Positions 46,078 to 55,579 of a stretch of DNA of 64,000 nt are shown piece after piece. Origin of the DNA: CAYQDB01 sp964416195 (lineage in GTDB: Bacteria; Zixibacteria; MSB-5A5; GN15; FEB-12); the NCBI GenBank assembly GCA_964416195.1, contig CAYQDB010000003.1, positions 124,001 to 188,000 on the forward strand, read 5' to 3'. The first letter of the stretch is position 1; the number at the start of each line of letters is the position of its first letter. A program made the translations under genes and the position numbers. A model generated the notes under the pieces. It worked only from the letters and a program-made list of their open reading frames with translations. It did not search any database and was not told the origin of the DNA.

Positions 46078-48180
46078 ATGAAACGCATCTCATTTTTACT
46101 TGTATTCACGGCGCTGATGTTTTTTTCATCTGGGCTTGCCCATGGCGCTACCGAGATTGTGTTGGACAACGTAACCGGGCTCTGGGCGACCGACACGGTC
46201 GAAATTGATGTGCCCGTCGGATGCACCTTCAGACTAACCTATACGCCTGGCAATGGCACAGTCTTGTTGGCTTTTACCAACGGTTTCCAGGTCTATACGA
46301 AACTGAGTGACGCTAATCCCACTACCCCTGGTTACTTTGATGCGCCGGTTCTTGACACTCTTCCAATAGGGCCGAGTGGCTGGTTCTACCACAGCGTCTA
46401 CAATCCGGGTGGTCACTTTGATGACTTAATGTTTCAACAATTCAGCCTCGACGGTCTGGGCCGAGACACCACTACTGTCTCTGCTGTTTGGACGACGGGG
46501 AATGCACCCGGTTTTGCAGACGGCTACAGTGAGCAGGTCTGGTACATCGCAACAGAGGCCCATACCAATGGGGATACTCTGTGTATTGACTCCTCGTTCT
46601 TCCCTCCGGGTGGCGCCTGGCTATGGTCGCTCTCAGCAGGTACTCCGCCTACTCTATCCCCAGATTGGTATGGCCCCCATTGCTTCCACGTCTATGACCC
46701 GACTGCTCCACCTCCTAATGATCCGCCGGAGCTCTCACCGATTGGCCCGCAGGAAGTGACTGAAAGCCTATTGCTGAACTTTGACGTCATCGCCACTGAT
46801 CCTGATGGCACAACACCACTACTGTCGACATCAACGCTTCCCGGAACAGCTACGTTTACTGACAACGGAGGCGGGATGGGAACTTTCAACTGGATACCGG
46901 GCTTCTTTGACGCCGGCATCTACCGGATTACGTTCTATGCCACAGATGAAATCGATCCCGCTTTGATCGACTCCGAGCAGGTTGAGATAACGGTCATTGA
47001 CAGCAACCGGATCCCGGTTGTAGTGATTCCGTCCGGACAGGATCAGGATGTCAACGAAGGCGAGATGCTTGTGTTTACTGCGCTTGCCACGGATTCGGAT
47101 TCGACCACTCCTCTTCTCGAAGCTCATCTCTATGGCGAGGATACACTGGCGACGAATATGGTTTTCGTCGATTCCCTTAATGGCGTTGGAGTACTGACCT
47201 TTAGCCCGGATTTCACTCAGGGGGATGACGATCCCACACTTTACGTTGTTGCTTTTCGCGCCACTGATGAGACTGACCCTAGCTTATCTGTGGAATCAGC
47301 GCCATACACACTGCAAGTGTACAACGTGAACCAGGCGCCGGTAGTTGATCCCATTAATGACTTCCCTATCTGTGAGGGGGACTCGGTCGAGGTACCTGCT
47401 AACGCGCAAGACCCTGACGGCGACATGCTCACCATGTGGGTAGAGCCACTGGTGCCCAATATGGATTTCAACGATTTAGGCAACGGTTCGGGACTGCTGA
47501 AGTTTGCGCCTGTCCCGGGCCAGGCTGGAGACTACCCGACCACGCTGTTTGCCAGCGATGGGAAAGATACAAGTTCGGTGGCGTTTGTTATCACGGTTGT
47601 GGACTGTTCAGGCATCGACGAAGGCCAAGCCGTGATAAGGCCAGACTTCATGTATGCCTTTTACCAGTATGCTATAACACCCATGATGGACACAACTTAC
47701 CTGGGCAACTTCATGGGTGGACACAGCGTAGAGTATATCGATCTTGCCAGCGTGCGCGTCAACACGACGATCGCAATAACTTCGGCGAATGTACTCGACT
47801 CGTTCCCGGGGTTCAGCGGTAAGGTACTTGAGATCATATCGCCGATTACCCCCTTCCTCGAGGGATATGGCGCCTTCTATGACACCTCGGTCCACGAGTT
47901 TACAGTCACAGGCCTATTTGACGATGGGGCCGTGTTCACTGCCACCGGGGAGGTAGTGTTGAGAGGTCATCTGTCCGGTGATGTCAATCTCGACGGTCAT
48001 GTCGATATTGGTGATCTTACTTACCTGGTCAGCTACCTATTCCGCGGGGGGGAAGAACCAGCGATCATGAATTTGGGCGATGTGGATGGTAACTGTGACG
48101 TGAACGTGGCTGATATTACATTCCTTGTCAGGTACCTTCACCATGGTGGCCCTCGGCCGCATTGCGATTGCAGGAGGTAG
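46078..48180 (+). CDS. Secreted protein with Ig/cadherin-like repeats and C-terminal dockerin pair
   Basis: The 700 aa have a signal peptide (MKRISFLLVFTALMFFSSG, then LAHGA) after GAAGGAG. An N-terminal beta domain is followed by a proline-rich linker and three beta-sandwich repeats that begin NDPPELSPIGPQEVTE, NRIPVVVIPSGQDQDVNEGE and NQAPVVDPINDFPICEGD. These resemble putative-Ig/cadherin domains. The C-terminus (from ~634) is a dockerin-like pair: DVNLDGHVDIGDLTYLVSYL and DVDGNCDVNVADITFLVRYL, each with a Ca2+ loop. An upstream frame is open to 45970, but ATG 46078 is supported. Target surface or partner unknown. Confidence 0.82.
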   Translation: MKRISFLLVFTALMFFSSGLAHGATEIVLDNVTGLWATDTVEIDVPVGCTFRLTYTPGNGTVLLAFTNGFQVYTKLSDANPTTPGYFDAPVLDTLPIGPSGWFYHSVYNPGGHFDDLMFQQFSLDGLGRDTTTVSAVWTTGNAPGFADGYSEQVWYIATEAHTNGDTLCIDSSFFPPGGAWLWSLSAGTPPTLSPDWYGPHCFHVYDPTAPPPNDPPELSPIGPQEVTESLLLNFDVIATDPDGTTPLLSTSTLPGTATFTDNGGGMGTFNWIPGFFDAGIYRITFYATDEIDPALIDSEQVEITVIDSNRIPVVVIPSGQDQDVNEGEMLVFTALATDSDSTTPLLEAHLYGEDTLATNMVFVDSLNGVGVLTFSPDFTQGDDDPTLYVVAFRATDETDPSLSVESAPYTLQVYNVNQAPVVDPINDFPICEGDSVEVPANAQDPDGDMLTMWVEPLVPNMDFNDLGNGSGLLKFAPVPGQAGDYPTTLFASDGKDTSSVAFVITVVDCSGIDEGQAVIRPDFMYAFYQYAITPMMDTTYLGNFMGGHSVEYIDLASVRVNTTIAITSANVLDSFPGFSGKVLEIISPITPFLEGYGAFYDTSVHEFTVTGLFDDGAVFTATGEVVLRGHLSGDVNLDGHVDIGDLTYLVSYLFRGGEEPAIMNLGDVDGNCDVNVADITFLVRYLHHGGPRPHCDCRR

Positions 48181-48230
48181 GCCAGTTACTCAGGAACAGA
48201 AAAAGCCGACACCTGATTGGTGTCCGTTAG

Positions 48231-48270
48231 ATAACGAAAAAAGCGGCGTGAAGCCGTCTTTTTTCGTTAT
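48231..48270. terminator. Bidirectional intrinsic terminator
   Basis: ATAACGAAAAAAGCGGC pairs with GCCGTCTTTTTTCGTTAT around a GTGAA loop with one bulged base. A/T runs on both arms make it a terminator in both directions. It sits between the convergent dockerin gene (+) and symporter gene (-). Confidence 0.92.
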
Positions 48271-48361
48271 TGATGGGGATCATGTCAGCCTGAAAGCCCT
48301 TTTACTACACTGGATAAGAGTTTACAAACGATTAAACTACTGCTTTGCTCGTTCTGGTGTG

Positions 48362-49582
48362 TCAGGAGCCCCTCATCTCAGTGGTCTCGGAAATCACCGC
48401 TGCGCCTATGGAGTCACCCCACACATTTACGGTTGTCCGGCATCGATCTAAGAACCAGTCAATCGCCCAGAGGAGACCGATACCTTCAAGGGGGAGGCCA
48501 ACCGCCGCCAGCACGATAACCATCATTACCAGGCCGGCCTCCGGTATTCCCGCCGCTCCTATCGAGACTAATGTCGCCGTTAAGAAGATCACCACCTGCT
48601 GGCCTATCGTTAGCTCGATCCCGAAAACCTGCGCGATAAACAAAGCCGCAACGGCCTCGTACAGGGCGGTGCCATCCATGTTGATGGTTGCTCCTAACGG
48701 CAGAACAAACGCCGCCGCCCGGCTGTTGATCTTGTTTTTCTCTTCTACGCATTCAATTGTGATCGGCAGCGTTGCCGACGACGAAGCAGTGGTGCCCGCG
48801 GTGGCCAGCGCCTGACCCATGTTCACAAAGTAGGGGAAGGGTTTTCTGTGACCGAAAAACCTCAGGATTAGCGGTAGTGTGATCAAAGCATGAATGAGTA
48901 AGCCGGATATAACAGTTATGGCATATAAGCCTAAACCAGCCACCAGCTCAGCCAGTGAATCTCGTTTATCGGCTACAATCGCGCCGATCAATGCAAAAAT
49001 TCCCACCGGCGCAAAACAGATAATCAGGTGGACGATTTTCATGATGGCCGCGTTCAACCCGACAAAGAAGTCAATAACCGGTTTCCCTTTGTCCCCGATC
49101 GCCGTCAGCACCCCGCCGAAAAGAAGTGAAAAGACAATTAGGGGAAGGACCCTCCCATCCGCTGCTGCCTTGAAGATATTATCCGGAACCAGGCCGACTA
49201 CCACGTCAACGAAGGTCTTTTGTCCGCTCTCGGCTACCTTCTCCGGAACGTAGGCATCGAAAGCTTCCACTCCGGAACCGGGTTGGATAATGTTTACCAG
49301 AATGATTCCGACCAGTACCGAAAAGCCCGTAGTGGCCAGATAGTACAGCATGGTCTTAAGCGCAGTTCCGCCTAACTTGCGCATGTCACCTAAAGAGGTC
49401 ACGCCGACAATTATCGAGGCAACGATCAGTGGTATGACAACCATCTTCAGAGCGTTGAGAAAAATCGTACCGATGAACCGTATCTTAAGCAGGACGTCGC
49501 CCAGATAGTACCCACCGAGAACACCGAGGACAGCTCCCGCTATCATTCCCGCCAGGATGATGTTGCCGGTTCTTCTTTGCAT
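48362..49582 (-). CDS. Dicarboxylate/amino-acid:cation symporter (DAACS/SDF family, GltP/DctA-like)
   Basis: The 406 aa inner-membrane carrier brings in glutamate, aspartate or C4-dicarboxylates with Na+ or H+. Family hallmarks are present: a serine-rich loop ASSSATLPITIECVEE, NMDGTALYEAVAALF, GAAGIPEAGLVMM, and WFLDRCRTTVNVWGDSIGA with the substrate-contacting Asp, Thr, and Asn. There are about eight membrane helices. Substrate cannot be told apart from sequence. The gene runs into the bidirectional terminator. No clear ribosome site is seen. Confidence 0.93.
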   Translation of the reverse strand: MQRRTGNIILAGMIAGAVLGVLGGYYLGDVLLKIRFIGTIFLNALKMVVIPLIVASIIVGVTSLGDMRKLGGTALKTMLYYLATTGFSVLVGIILVNIIQPGSGVEAFDAYVPEKVAESGQKTFVDVVVGLVPDNIFKAAADGRVLPLIVFSLLFGGVLTAIGDKGKPVIDFFVGLNAAIMKIVHLIICFAPVGIFALIGAIVADKRDSLAELVAGLGLYAITVISGLLIHALITLPLILRFFGHRKPFPYFVNMGQALATAGTTASSSATLPITIECVEEKNKINSRAAAFVLPLGATINMDGTALYEAVAALFIAQVFGIELTIGQQVVIFLTATLVSIGAAGIPEAGLVMMVIVLAAVGLPLEGIGLLWAIDWFLDRCRTTVNVWGDSIGAAVISETTEMRGS

Positions 49583-49957
49583 ACTCTTATTAATAATAAC
49601 TGGCTAACACTTCCTGTCAGTATACAAAGGAGGCCTAGCTGTTACAACCATAAAACAGTTCGGCAGGATTCGTTCTTGAATGAAGTTCTACCTGCTCTGG
49701 GTGGCACTGTTAAACGAGTTTGGGAGTGTCACTTAAAGTAAATCAGTACCCCACCTAACAGGTGGGTTTAGGTTTGATCGACAAGCATCTGATTTGTGAA
49801 AACCCACCCGATGGGTGGGGTACAGTGGTTAAACTCGTTTGGGAGAGGTTACGGAGCGTTAATATAGATTTCTAACTGAGTAATAGCACATTTGTAGGGC
49901 AGGTCTGTCTCAGACCTGCCAACTTGCGGCAGGAGCGCAAGGGCTCCTGCCCTACAA
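49583..49957. repeat. Repeat cluster between the two symporters
   Basis: No gene is seen. From left to right: a TAAACGAGTTTGGGAG tract (~49710). Then an inverted-repeat element 49747-49823 with GTACCCCACC / GGTGGGGTAC ends, holding CCCACCT-AAC-AGGTGGG (49750-49766) and CCCACCC-GAT-GGGTGGG (49803-49819). Then another AACTCGTTTGGGAG tract (~49830), and a 64-bp element (49893-49956). Confidence 0.75.
49893..49956. repeat. GTAGGGCAGG double-hairpin element (copy at 49.9 kb)
   Basis: TTGTAGGGCAGG opens and CCTGCCCTACAA closes the element. Inside lie two hairpins: GGCAGGTCTG-TCT-CAGACCTGCC (49898-49920) and GGCAGGAGC-GCAAGG-GCTCCTGCC (49928-49951). Architecture and end sequences match the copy at 56416. 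Confidence 0.8.
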
Positions 49958-51844
49958 CTACGACTTGTCATATCTGTTTTCGTCAGCAGTGGACGAGCCA
50001 AAGGCCTCACGCCACCAGAGCGGTAGGATCCCCGCTGCAACTGCAACGCAAATCAATGGCCAGACAAGCGATTGATCGGGTGTCCTGATCAGAAGCTTAC
50101 CGACCCCAACAAGCATGAGGAATAACGAAAGTGATACCAACAGGGTTGTCCTGACGGCTCTTAGAAGCCTTCTTGTCGGCAGGCTTGGGTCATCACCAAC
50201 CAGACTTGCCGTTTCTCTCCAGAAGCCCAACGGTTGGACTCTTGTGTAAAACTGCTTGAGGACAGAACGATCGGTCTTCGGCGTGGACAGTGTAACCGAG
50301 ACGACCACACTCGTCGAGACAAGAGCCATCATTGAAAGACGCAGCCATTCCTGGTCGGTGACAACCAGCAGAATTGGAGCCATAATGAGTGAGATCGCCA
50401 TAGCAGCCACTTCCGAGAAGAGATTGATACGTTCCCATAACCAGCGCATTACCAACACCGAGCCGACACCGGCTCCGAAAAGCAGAGAGATGAACCAGGC
50501 GGTCTGAATAGAGCCAAGGTTAGCCATGATTATAAAAGCGATGACCAGAACGATCAGGTTCGACAAGCGCGCCGAAAGAACGAGCTCGAACCCCCTCGGT
50601 TTCCGCTTAAGCCATTGCTGGCATATAAGGCGCTGGTAGATGTCGTTGCTCCAGTAACTGGCGCCCCAATTCAGGTGAGTGTCGATGGTCGAGGCTAACG
50701 CCGCCAGCAGACCGGTCAACATTAAGCCGCGAACACCAACCGGCAAAAGGTCGTCAATGCCCGTCACAAAGAGGATCTCTCTGCCTGCAGCAAACTGGTC
50801 ACCACCGACGGCTTCGGGCGGAAAGGGATAGAGAACAAGCAGACCAACCCCGATAACCAGCCAGATCAAACTACGCGCCAGTATCTGCACCCATGCGAAA
50901 ACAATGCCCGCGATTCGCGCTCCACGGTCAGTTGCACATGCCATCGACCGTTGTGCCAGATATCCGGTCCCGTCACTGTTCATTTGGAAAAACCACTGCA
51001 ACCCAATAATGACCAGAAACGGCGCAAGTACTCCTCCGCCGCTTGGCACAAACGACAGCAGTTTCCCGGCTGTGGCTACACCATAAATATCGACGACACG
51101 CTCGGCCAGAGCACCCAGGCCGCCGACCTGCTTGACTACTACTACGGCATATACAAGCGTGCCCACCATTGCCAGCGTGAACTGCATCACGTCGGTTGCA
51201 ACCACACTGCGGAGTCCACCCGTGGTGGAGTAGAGGGCGGTGAAACCCACGATAACAACGATGCTGATGACATTGTTGGCGGTAGCTATGGCGGGGTCGA
51301 GGCCGGTGACGTTGGATGCCAGCGACAGCCCGAATCCTTGCGTAACTTGCAATATCGTATTGTAGAATCCGGTCGGCAGCCATTCATGCCATGGTAGAAA
51401 AACCTCTGCGATACGGATTGCCGCCACCAGGACCATCGCCATCACCACGCAGTTAATGACCGTCCCATAGTAGACAGCTTTGAGCACGCGCAGGGCCAGC
51501 ACTCCCCTGCCGCTGTACCGTGTCTCGGCCAGCTCAGCAGATGTCAATACACCAGCCCGTCGCCAGCAGGCTGCAAAGACAAAAGCCATCAGCAGGAAGG
51601 CAATGCCATAGATCCACAGACGCCATAGCAGGAAGATGCCACCGGTAGCAATCAGGCCCGTTACCAGCAAAGGGGTGTCGGCTGCGAACTGCGTGGCCGC
51701 CATGCTCAGTCCCGCCTGCCACCCCTTGATAGACCGGCCGGCCAGAAAATACTCCTGCAAGTTGCGGGAGGCTTTCCTTTGTGCCCGAAATCCCGAGGAG
51801 ACAGCATACACAACGAAGGCTGCGACTATCAACAAGTCGAGCAT
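49958..51844 (-). CDS. Sodium:solute symporter family protein (SSS)
   Basis: A 628 aa membrane carrier of the Na+/solute symporter superfamily, about 13-14 helices. The N-terminal region YFLAGRSIKGWQAGLSMAATQFAADTPL matches the family, as does the helix with STTGGLRSVVATDVMQF. A later TGLLAALASTIDTHLNWGASYWSNDIYQRL segment is typical. The solute is unknown. The start ATG at 51842-51844 lies only after a distant AGGAG (about 17 bases away). Upstream in-frame stop TAG excludes a longer start. It may belong to a subgroup that lacks a named substrate. Confidence 0.85.
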   Translation of the reverse strand: MLDLLIVAAFVVYAVSSGFRAQRKASRNLQEYFLAGRSIKGWQAGLSMAATQFAADTPLLVTGLIATGGIFLLWRLWIYGIAFLLMAFVFAACWRRAGVLTSAELAETRYSGRGVLALRVLKAVYYGTVINCVVMAMVLVAAIRIAEVFLPWHEWLPTGFYNTILQVTQGFGLSLASNVTGLDPAIATANNVISIVVIVGFTALYSTTGGLRSVVATDVMQFTLAMVGTLVYAVVVVKQVGGLGALAERVVDIYGVATAGKLLSFVPSGGGVLAPFLVIIGLQWFFQMNSDGTGYLAQRSMACATDRGARIAGIVFAWVQILARSLIWLVIGVGLLVLYPFPPEAVGGDQFAAGREILFVTGIDDLLPVGVRGLMLTGLLAALASTIDTHLNWGASYWSNDIYQRLICQQWLKRKPRGFELVLSARLSNLIVLVIAFIIMANLGSIQTAWFISLLFGAGVGSVLVMRWLWERINLFSEVAAMAISLIMAPILLVVTDQEWLRLSMMALVSTSVVVSVTLSTPKTDRSVLKQFYTRVQPLGFWRETASLVGDDPSLPTRRLLRAVRTTLLVSLSLFLMLVGVGKLLIRTPDQSLVWPLICVAVAAGILPLWWREAFGSSTADENRYDKS

Positions 51845-52330
51845 ATATTTCTAAATATCCAACTCCTCTGAATAGTGCAAACTAAAAATACAATTTGATG
51901 GATTTCAAGGTAACCCTCCCCTTGCGGACCAATGAGGTATCGGGCAAACTGCTTTTCAACATATGCTATCAGCTATGCTGGGTTTGTCAATGATGCCTAC
52001 GACCAAGCCCGACAGCCTCACACGGGATACGCATAGACTATCTTGTGAGGCATCAGTTCCAATTGACGTTTTAACGATAAGTGGATGGTTGTAAACATCG
52101 CATGTTCAAAACAGCCGCAAACAACATGAAGTGCAACTTGCAGTGACATGGTGCAACCGATGTCGCAACAGCATGTTATGTGCGCTGCTTGTGGATTGTA
52201 ATAACCGTCGGATCGTGCTCTTAAATGATAGGTTCGGCCTGCACGCGGGGAAAAAACTTGCAGGCAGGGCAGGGAAGGGTTACTATGGCCCCGGAAGAAA
52301 AAGTCAGGTTTCTCTGAGAGGTATGTTGAA
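51845..52330. other. Divergent intergenic region, no gene seen
   Basis: A 486-base gap between the minus-strand symporter and the plus-strand LolA-like gene. Frames on either strand look random (a 149-codon minus frame reads into the start of the next gene). Promoters for both directions should lie here, but none is strong enough to place. No repeat family copy was noticed. Confidence 0.5.
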
Positions 52331-53101
52331 ATGAACCGTTTGGTAGGCTGCGTAACGGCGCTTCTACTGATAACTTTGGCCACCGGAAACACGACCGCGG
52401 ACGACACCACTACCAACATCGATGTTAGGAAGGTCATCAAGGATATTGACCAGTTGTACCGCAGCACGTCAAGTTACTCCGAAATCGAAATGGAGATTGT
52501 GACCCCCCACTGGCAACGAACCCTGACCATGAAGTGCTGGACGCAGGGCATGGACAAAACCTTCCTGCGCATTACGGCCCCTCAGAAGGAGAACGGGGTG
52601 GCTACGCTTCGTATCGAAAACGAGATGTGGAACTACTTACCCAAAACCAACAAAGTGATTAAAGTGCCACCCTCCATGATGATGAGCTCCTGGATGGGTT
52701 CCGATTTCACCAACGATGATCTGGTCAAGGAGTTCTCCCTCTTTGAGGATTTCACCTATGAACTGATAACAGTTGACAGCGCCAAGGAGGATCTCGTCTA
52801 TGTCAACTGTATCCCCCAGGAGGATTTGCCGATTGTCTGGGGGAACATCGTGATAGCAGCTCGCAAGAGCGATCATCTTCCGATCTGGCAGAAGTACTAC
52901 GATGAAAAAGGTAAGCTGATGCGTGTCCTGCGTTACCGGGACATAAGAACCTTCGGCAAGCGCACACTACCCGCCGAGATGGAGATGGTTCCACAAACCA
53001 AAGAAGGGCACAAAACAGTCGTTCGCTACTTACAACTCAACTTTGATGCCAAAGTTGATGACCATGTCTTCTCCTTAAGAAACCTCCGCTCGCCGAAATA
53101 G
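52331..53101 (+). CDS. LolA-like outer-membrane lipoprotein-sorting protein
   Basis: The 256 aa have a signal peptide (LVGCVTALLLITLATGNTTA) and a LolA-fold domain of the uncharacterised outer-membrane lipoprotein-sorting family. The family traits are YSEIEMEIVTPHWQRTLTMKCW, KTFLRITAPQKENGVATLRI, NEMWNYLPKTNKVIKVPPSMMMSSWMGSDFTNDDLVKEF and KYYDEKGKLMRVLRYRDIR. It probably binds a lipid or lipoprotein in the periplasm. It starts a four-gene operon with two FtsX-type permeases and an ATPase. It is a second LolA-type protein besides 18496-19104, of a clearly different branch. Confidence 0.87.
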   Translation: MNRLVGCVTALLLITLATGNTTADDTTTNIDVRKVIKDIDQLYRSTSSYSEIEMEIVTPHWQRTLTMKCWTQGMDKTFLRITAPQKENGVATLRIENEMWNYLPKTNKVIKVPPSMMMSSWMGSDFTNDDLVKEFSLFEDFTYELITVDSAKEDLVYVNCIPQEDLPIVWGNIVIAARKSDHLPIWQKYYDEKGKLMRVLRYRDIRTFGKRTLPAEMEMVPQTKEGHKTVVRYLQLNFDAKVDDHVFSLRNLRSPK

Positions 53102-53112
53102 GAGCACAAGGG

Positions 53113-54330
53113 ATGCTGATGGTAAAAATAGCCTTTCGCAATGTATTCCGTCAGAAGCGGCGGACCTTACTGACGGTGCTCACTATGTTTATCGGTTTCA
53201 CCCTGGCTTCCTTATCAATTGCCTGGTCTGACGGTACCTACAGCAATATCATCGATATGTTCACTCGCAATCAGCTTGGCCATATCCAAATTCACAAACA
53301 GGGATATCTGGATCGTCCGGCTCTATACAAGACAATAGATCAGTATGAGACAGTGGGCAAGCTCATCGAGGACGTGCCTGGAGTCGAGTCCTGGGCGCCG
53401 CGACTTTACTCAGCCGGATTGGTCTCGGTGGGTGAAAAGAGCGCCGGGGCCAGAATCATTGGCATCGACCCTCAACGAGAGCAGATCGTTACCCGGTTTG
53501 ATAAAAAAGTTGTGGAAGGCCGAATGTTCTCTGACGAACCTGCGCATGAAGCACTGGTGGGAGAAGGGCTGGCAAAAACTCTAAAGGCAAAACTCGGCGA
53601 CTCGGTTGTTATCGTTTCCCAGGGCGCTGACGGGTCGATCGCGAACGACTTGTATACTGTCGTCGGCCTTGTCTCCAGCGGGGATAAGATCACTGACCAG
53701 AGCGCCTTATATCTGCACTTAGCAGACGCTCAGGAGCTTCTCGTTCTCGAAGGGCGAATCCATGAGATCTCCATAGTCGGTGAAGACCTGGATATTATCC
53801 CTTCCCTTGCAGCGGACATCGAAACAGTTGTAGCCAATCCTGAGCTGGCTGTCGCCCCCTGGCAGGAGTTCGCCAAGCAGTTCTACCGGGCCATGAAAGC
53901 CGACCAACAGGGGGGATGGATAATGCTGGCCATAATCATTATTGTTGTCGCGGTTGGTGTGCTGAACACGGTCTTGATGACGGTTCTGGAACGAACTCGG
54001 GAGTACGGGGTGCTACGCGCCGTTGGTACCGGACCCGGACAAATTTTCGGCCTAGTACTGATTGAGGTATTCATCATGGCTATTATCAGTATTATCCTCG
54101 CGATCGGCCTGAGCTATACCGTCAACTACGCACTGTCGATTCACGGTGTTGCTACCCCAACTACCTTCACTTACGGCGGCATAGAGTTCAGAAAGATGTA
54201 CACTGAGATAAACGCGCGCAGTTTCTACATCCCAGCGTTGTGCATCGTTTTTTCCGCTATGTTTGTCGCTCTCTTTCCGGCAGCCAAAGCGGCGCATGTC
54301 GCTCCAGCAAAGGCTATGAGAATGCATTAG
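53113..54330 (+). CDS. ABC transporter permease, LolC/E-MacB (FtsX) type, first copy
   Basis: The 405 aa have the type VII ABC topology: one membrane helix at the N-terminus (LLTVLTMFIGFTLASLSIAW), a large periplasmic domain (~60-270, the MacB_PCD part), and three C-terminal helices with the FtsX signature VLERTREYGVLRAVGTGPGQIFGLVLIE. It uses mechanical transmission rather than moving solute through the membrane. GGAG precedes the ATG by 8 bases. Runs in one operon with the neighbours (spacing 11-12 bases). Confidence 0.88.
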   Translation: MLMVKIAFRNVFRQKRRTLLTVLTMFIGFTLASLSIAWSDGTYSNIIDMFTRNQLGHIQIHKQGYLDRPALYKTIDQYETVGKLIEDVPGVESWAPRLYSAGLVSVGEKSAGARIIGIDPQREQIVTRFDKKVVEGRMFSDEPAHEALVGEGLAKTLKAKLGDSVVIVSQGADGSIANDLYTVVGLVSSGDKITDQSALYLHLADAQELLVLEGRIHEISIVGEDLDIIPSLAADIETVVANPELAVAPWQEFAKQFYRAMKADQQGGWIMLAIIIIVVAVGVLNTVLMTVLERTREYGVLRAVGTGPGQIFGLVLIEVFIMAIISIILAIGLSYTVNYALSIHGVATPTTFTYGGIEFRKMYTEINARSFYIPALCIVFSAMFVALFPAAKAAHVAPAKAMRMH

Positions 54331-54342
54331 GAGACGAAAACG

Positions 54343-55569
54343 GTGCGACTCTTCCTCAAACTGGCCTGGAGAAACCTCTTCCGTAACAAGCGACGAACCT
54401 TTATTACTGGTACAGCGATTGGCATTGGATTGGCAGCGTTGATCTTCGTCGATGCCTTGATTATCGGCATGGAAGAAAACATGATCCACTCGGCCACGGC
54501 GTCGTTTTTAGGGGAGGGACAGATCCACCGCGAAGGGTTTCTGGAAACGTTCGAAATTGAGAAGATAATAACAAATCTCGACGAGGTCACAGCCCAACTT
54601 GAGAAGGAAGCGATTGTCAGTCATTTCACCCTCCGTACTCTGAACTTCTCTATGATCAGCTCCCCGGCTAACGTAAGCGCCGTCACAATGGTTGGTGTCG
54701 AGCCGACCACAGAAAGGCATCTGTCGCAGATTGACGAGGCTCTTATCGAGGGGACCTATTTTGAAGGTGACAATGAGCGTGACATTGTTATCGGGAGCAA
54801 ACTGGCTGAATTGCTCGAAGTGGAACTGGGCGACCGGGTGGTTCTAACGGCGGCGGAGGTGCATACGGGCGATCTGGCGCAGGAGATGTTTCGTATCTCT
54901 GGCATCTATCACTTTAACATCAGTGAGATGGACAGAGCAATGGCTTTTATCCGATTACACAAAGCCCGCGAGATGCTCAACCTGAAGGGCGAAGCGCATG
55001 AAATCGCGATCACATTCATCGATAGAGAATACGGTCGAACCAAAGACCTCCCCTTCTGGAACTCGTATTCAACTGGAGGCAATGAAGCGCAGGGATGGAC
55101 GGAGTTGCTACCGGAGCTTGAGGCGGCCTTTGAACTCTCAGGTTTTTCTACCTGGCTGCTTGGATTGATTCTTTTTGCAGTGGTAGCGGTGGGGATTATT
55201 AACACCCTCTTCATGTCGCTGCATGAACGGATGTTTGAGTTTGGTGTTCTTAGAGCGGTTGGCACCCGCCCCCTGGCTCTCGCTCGGCTGATCCTTTTTG
55301 AAGCCGCCTCGCTGGCAGTGGTCAGCAGTGTCCTGGGCATAATTCTCGGTTTTATCGTGACCTATATCTCTACTCAGACCGGTATCGATTACACCGGCAT
55401 CGAGTATGCGGGCATGACTTTCCGGGAATTGCTCTACCCGGTCATGCAGCTCAAACAGTATGTATACTATCCCATCTGGGTCTTTATTCTGACCACCCTG
55501 ATCGGTTTGTATCCGGCCTCGTATGCGGCCAGGATGAAACCGGCCAAAGCGATGAGACGAAGCTTTTGA
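54343..55569 (+). CDS. ABC transporter permease, LolC/E-MacB (FtsX) type, second copy
   Basis: The 408 aa have the same architecture as the previous gene: an N-terminal helix (FITGTAIGIGLAALIFVDALII), a periplasmic domain, and C-terminal helices with LHERMFEFGVLRAVGTRPLALARLILFEA. The GTG start follows GGAG. Two different permeases make a heterodimer likely, as in LolCE. It differs from MacB because the ATPase is a separate protein. Confidence 0.88.
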   Translation: MRLFLKLAWRNLFRNKRRTFITGTAIGIGLAALIFVDALIIGMEENMIHSATASFLGEGQIHREGFLETFEIEKIITNLDEVTAQLEKEAIVSHFTLRTLNFSMISSPANVSAVTMVGVEPTTERHLSQIDEALIEGTYFEGDNERDIVIGSKLAELLEVELGDRVVLTAAEVHTGDLAQEMFRISGIYHFNISEMDRAMAFIRLHKAREMLNLKGEAHEIAITFIDREYGRTKDLPFWNSYSTGGNEAQGWTELLPELEAAFELSGFSTWLLGLILFAVVAVGIINTLFMSLHERMFEFGVLRAVGTRPLALARLILFEAASLAVVSSVLGIILGFIVTYISTQTGIDYTGIEYAGMTFRELLYPVMQLKQYVYYPIWVFILTTLIGLYPASYAARMKPAKAMRRSF

Positions 55570-55579
55570 GGAACCATCA

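Noticed and set aside
52018..52467. 149-codon minus-strand frame upstream of the LolA-like gene
   Set aside because: It overlaps the signal peptide of the LolA-like protein and looks random; no start signal.
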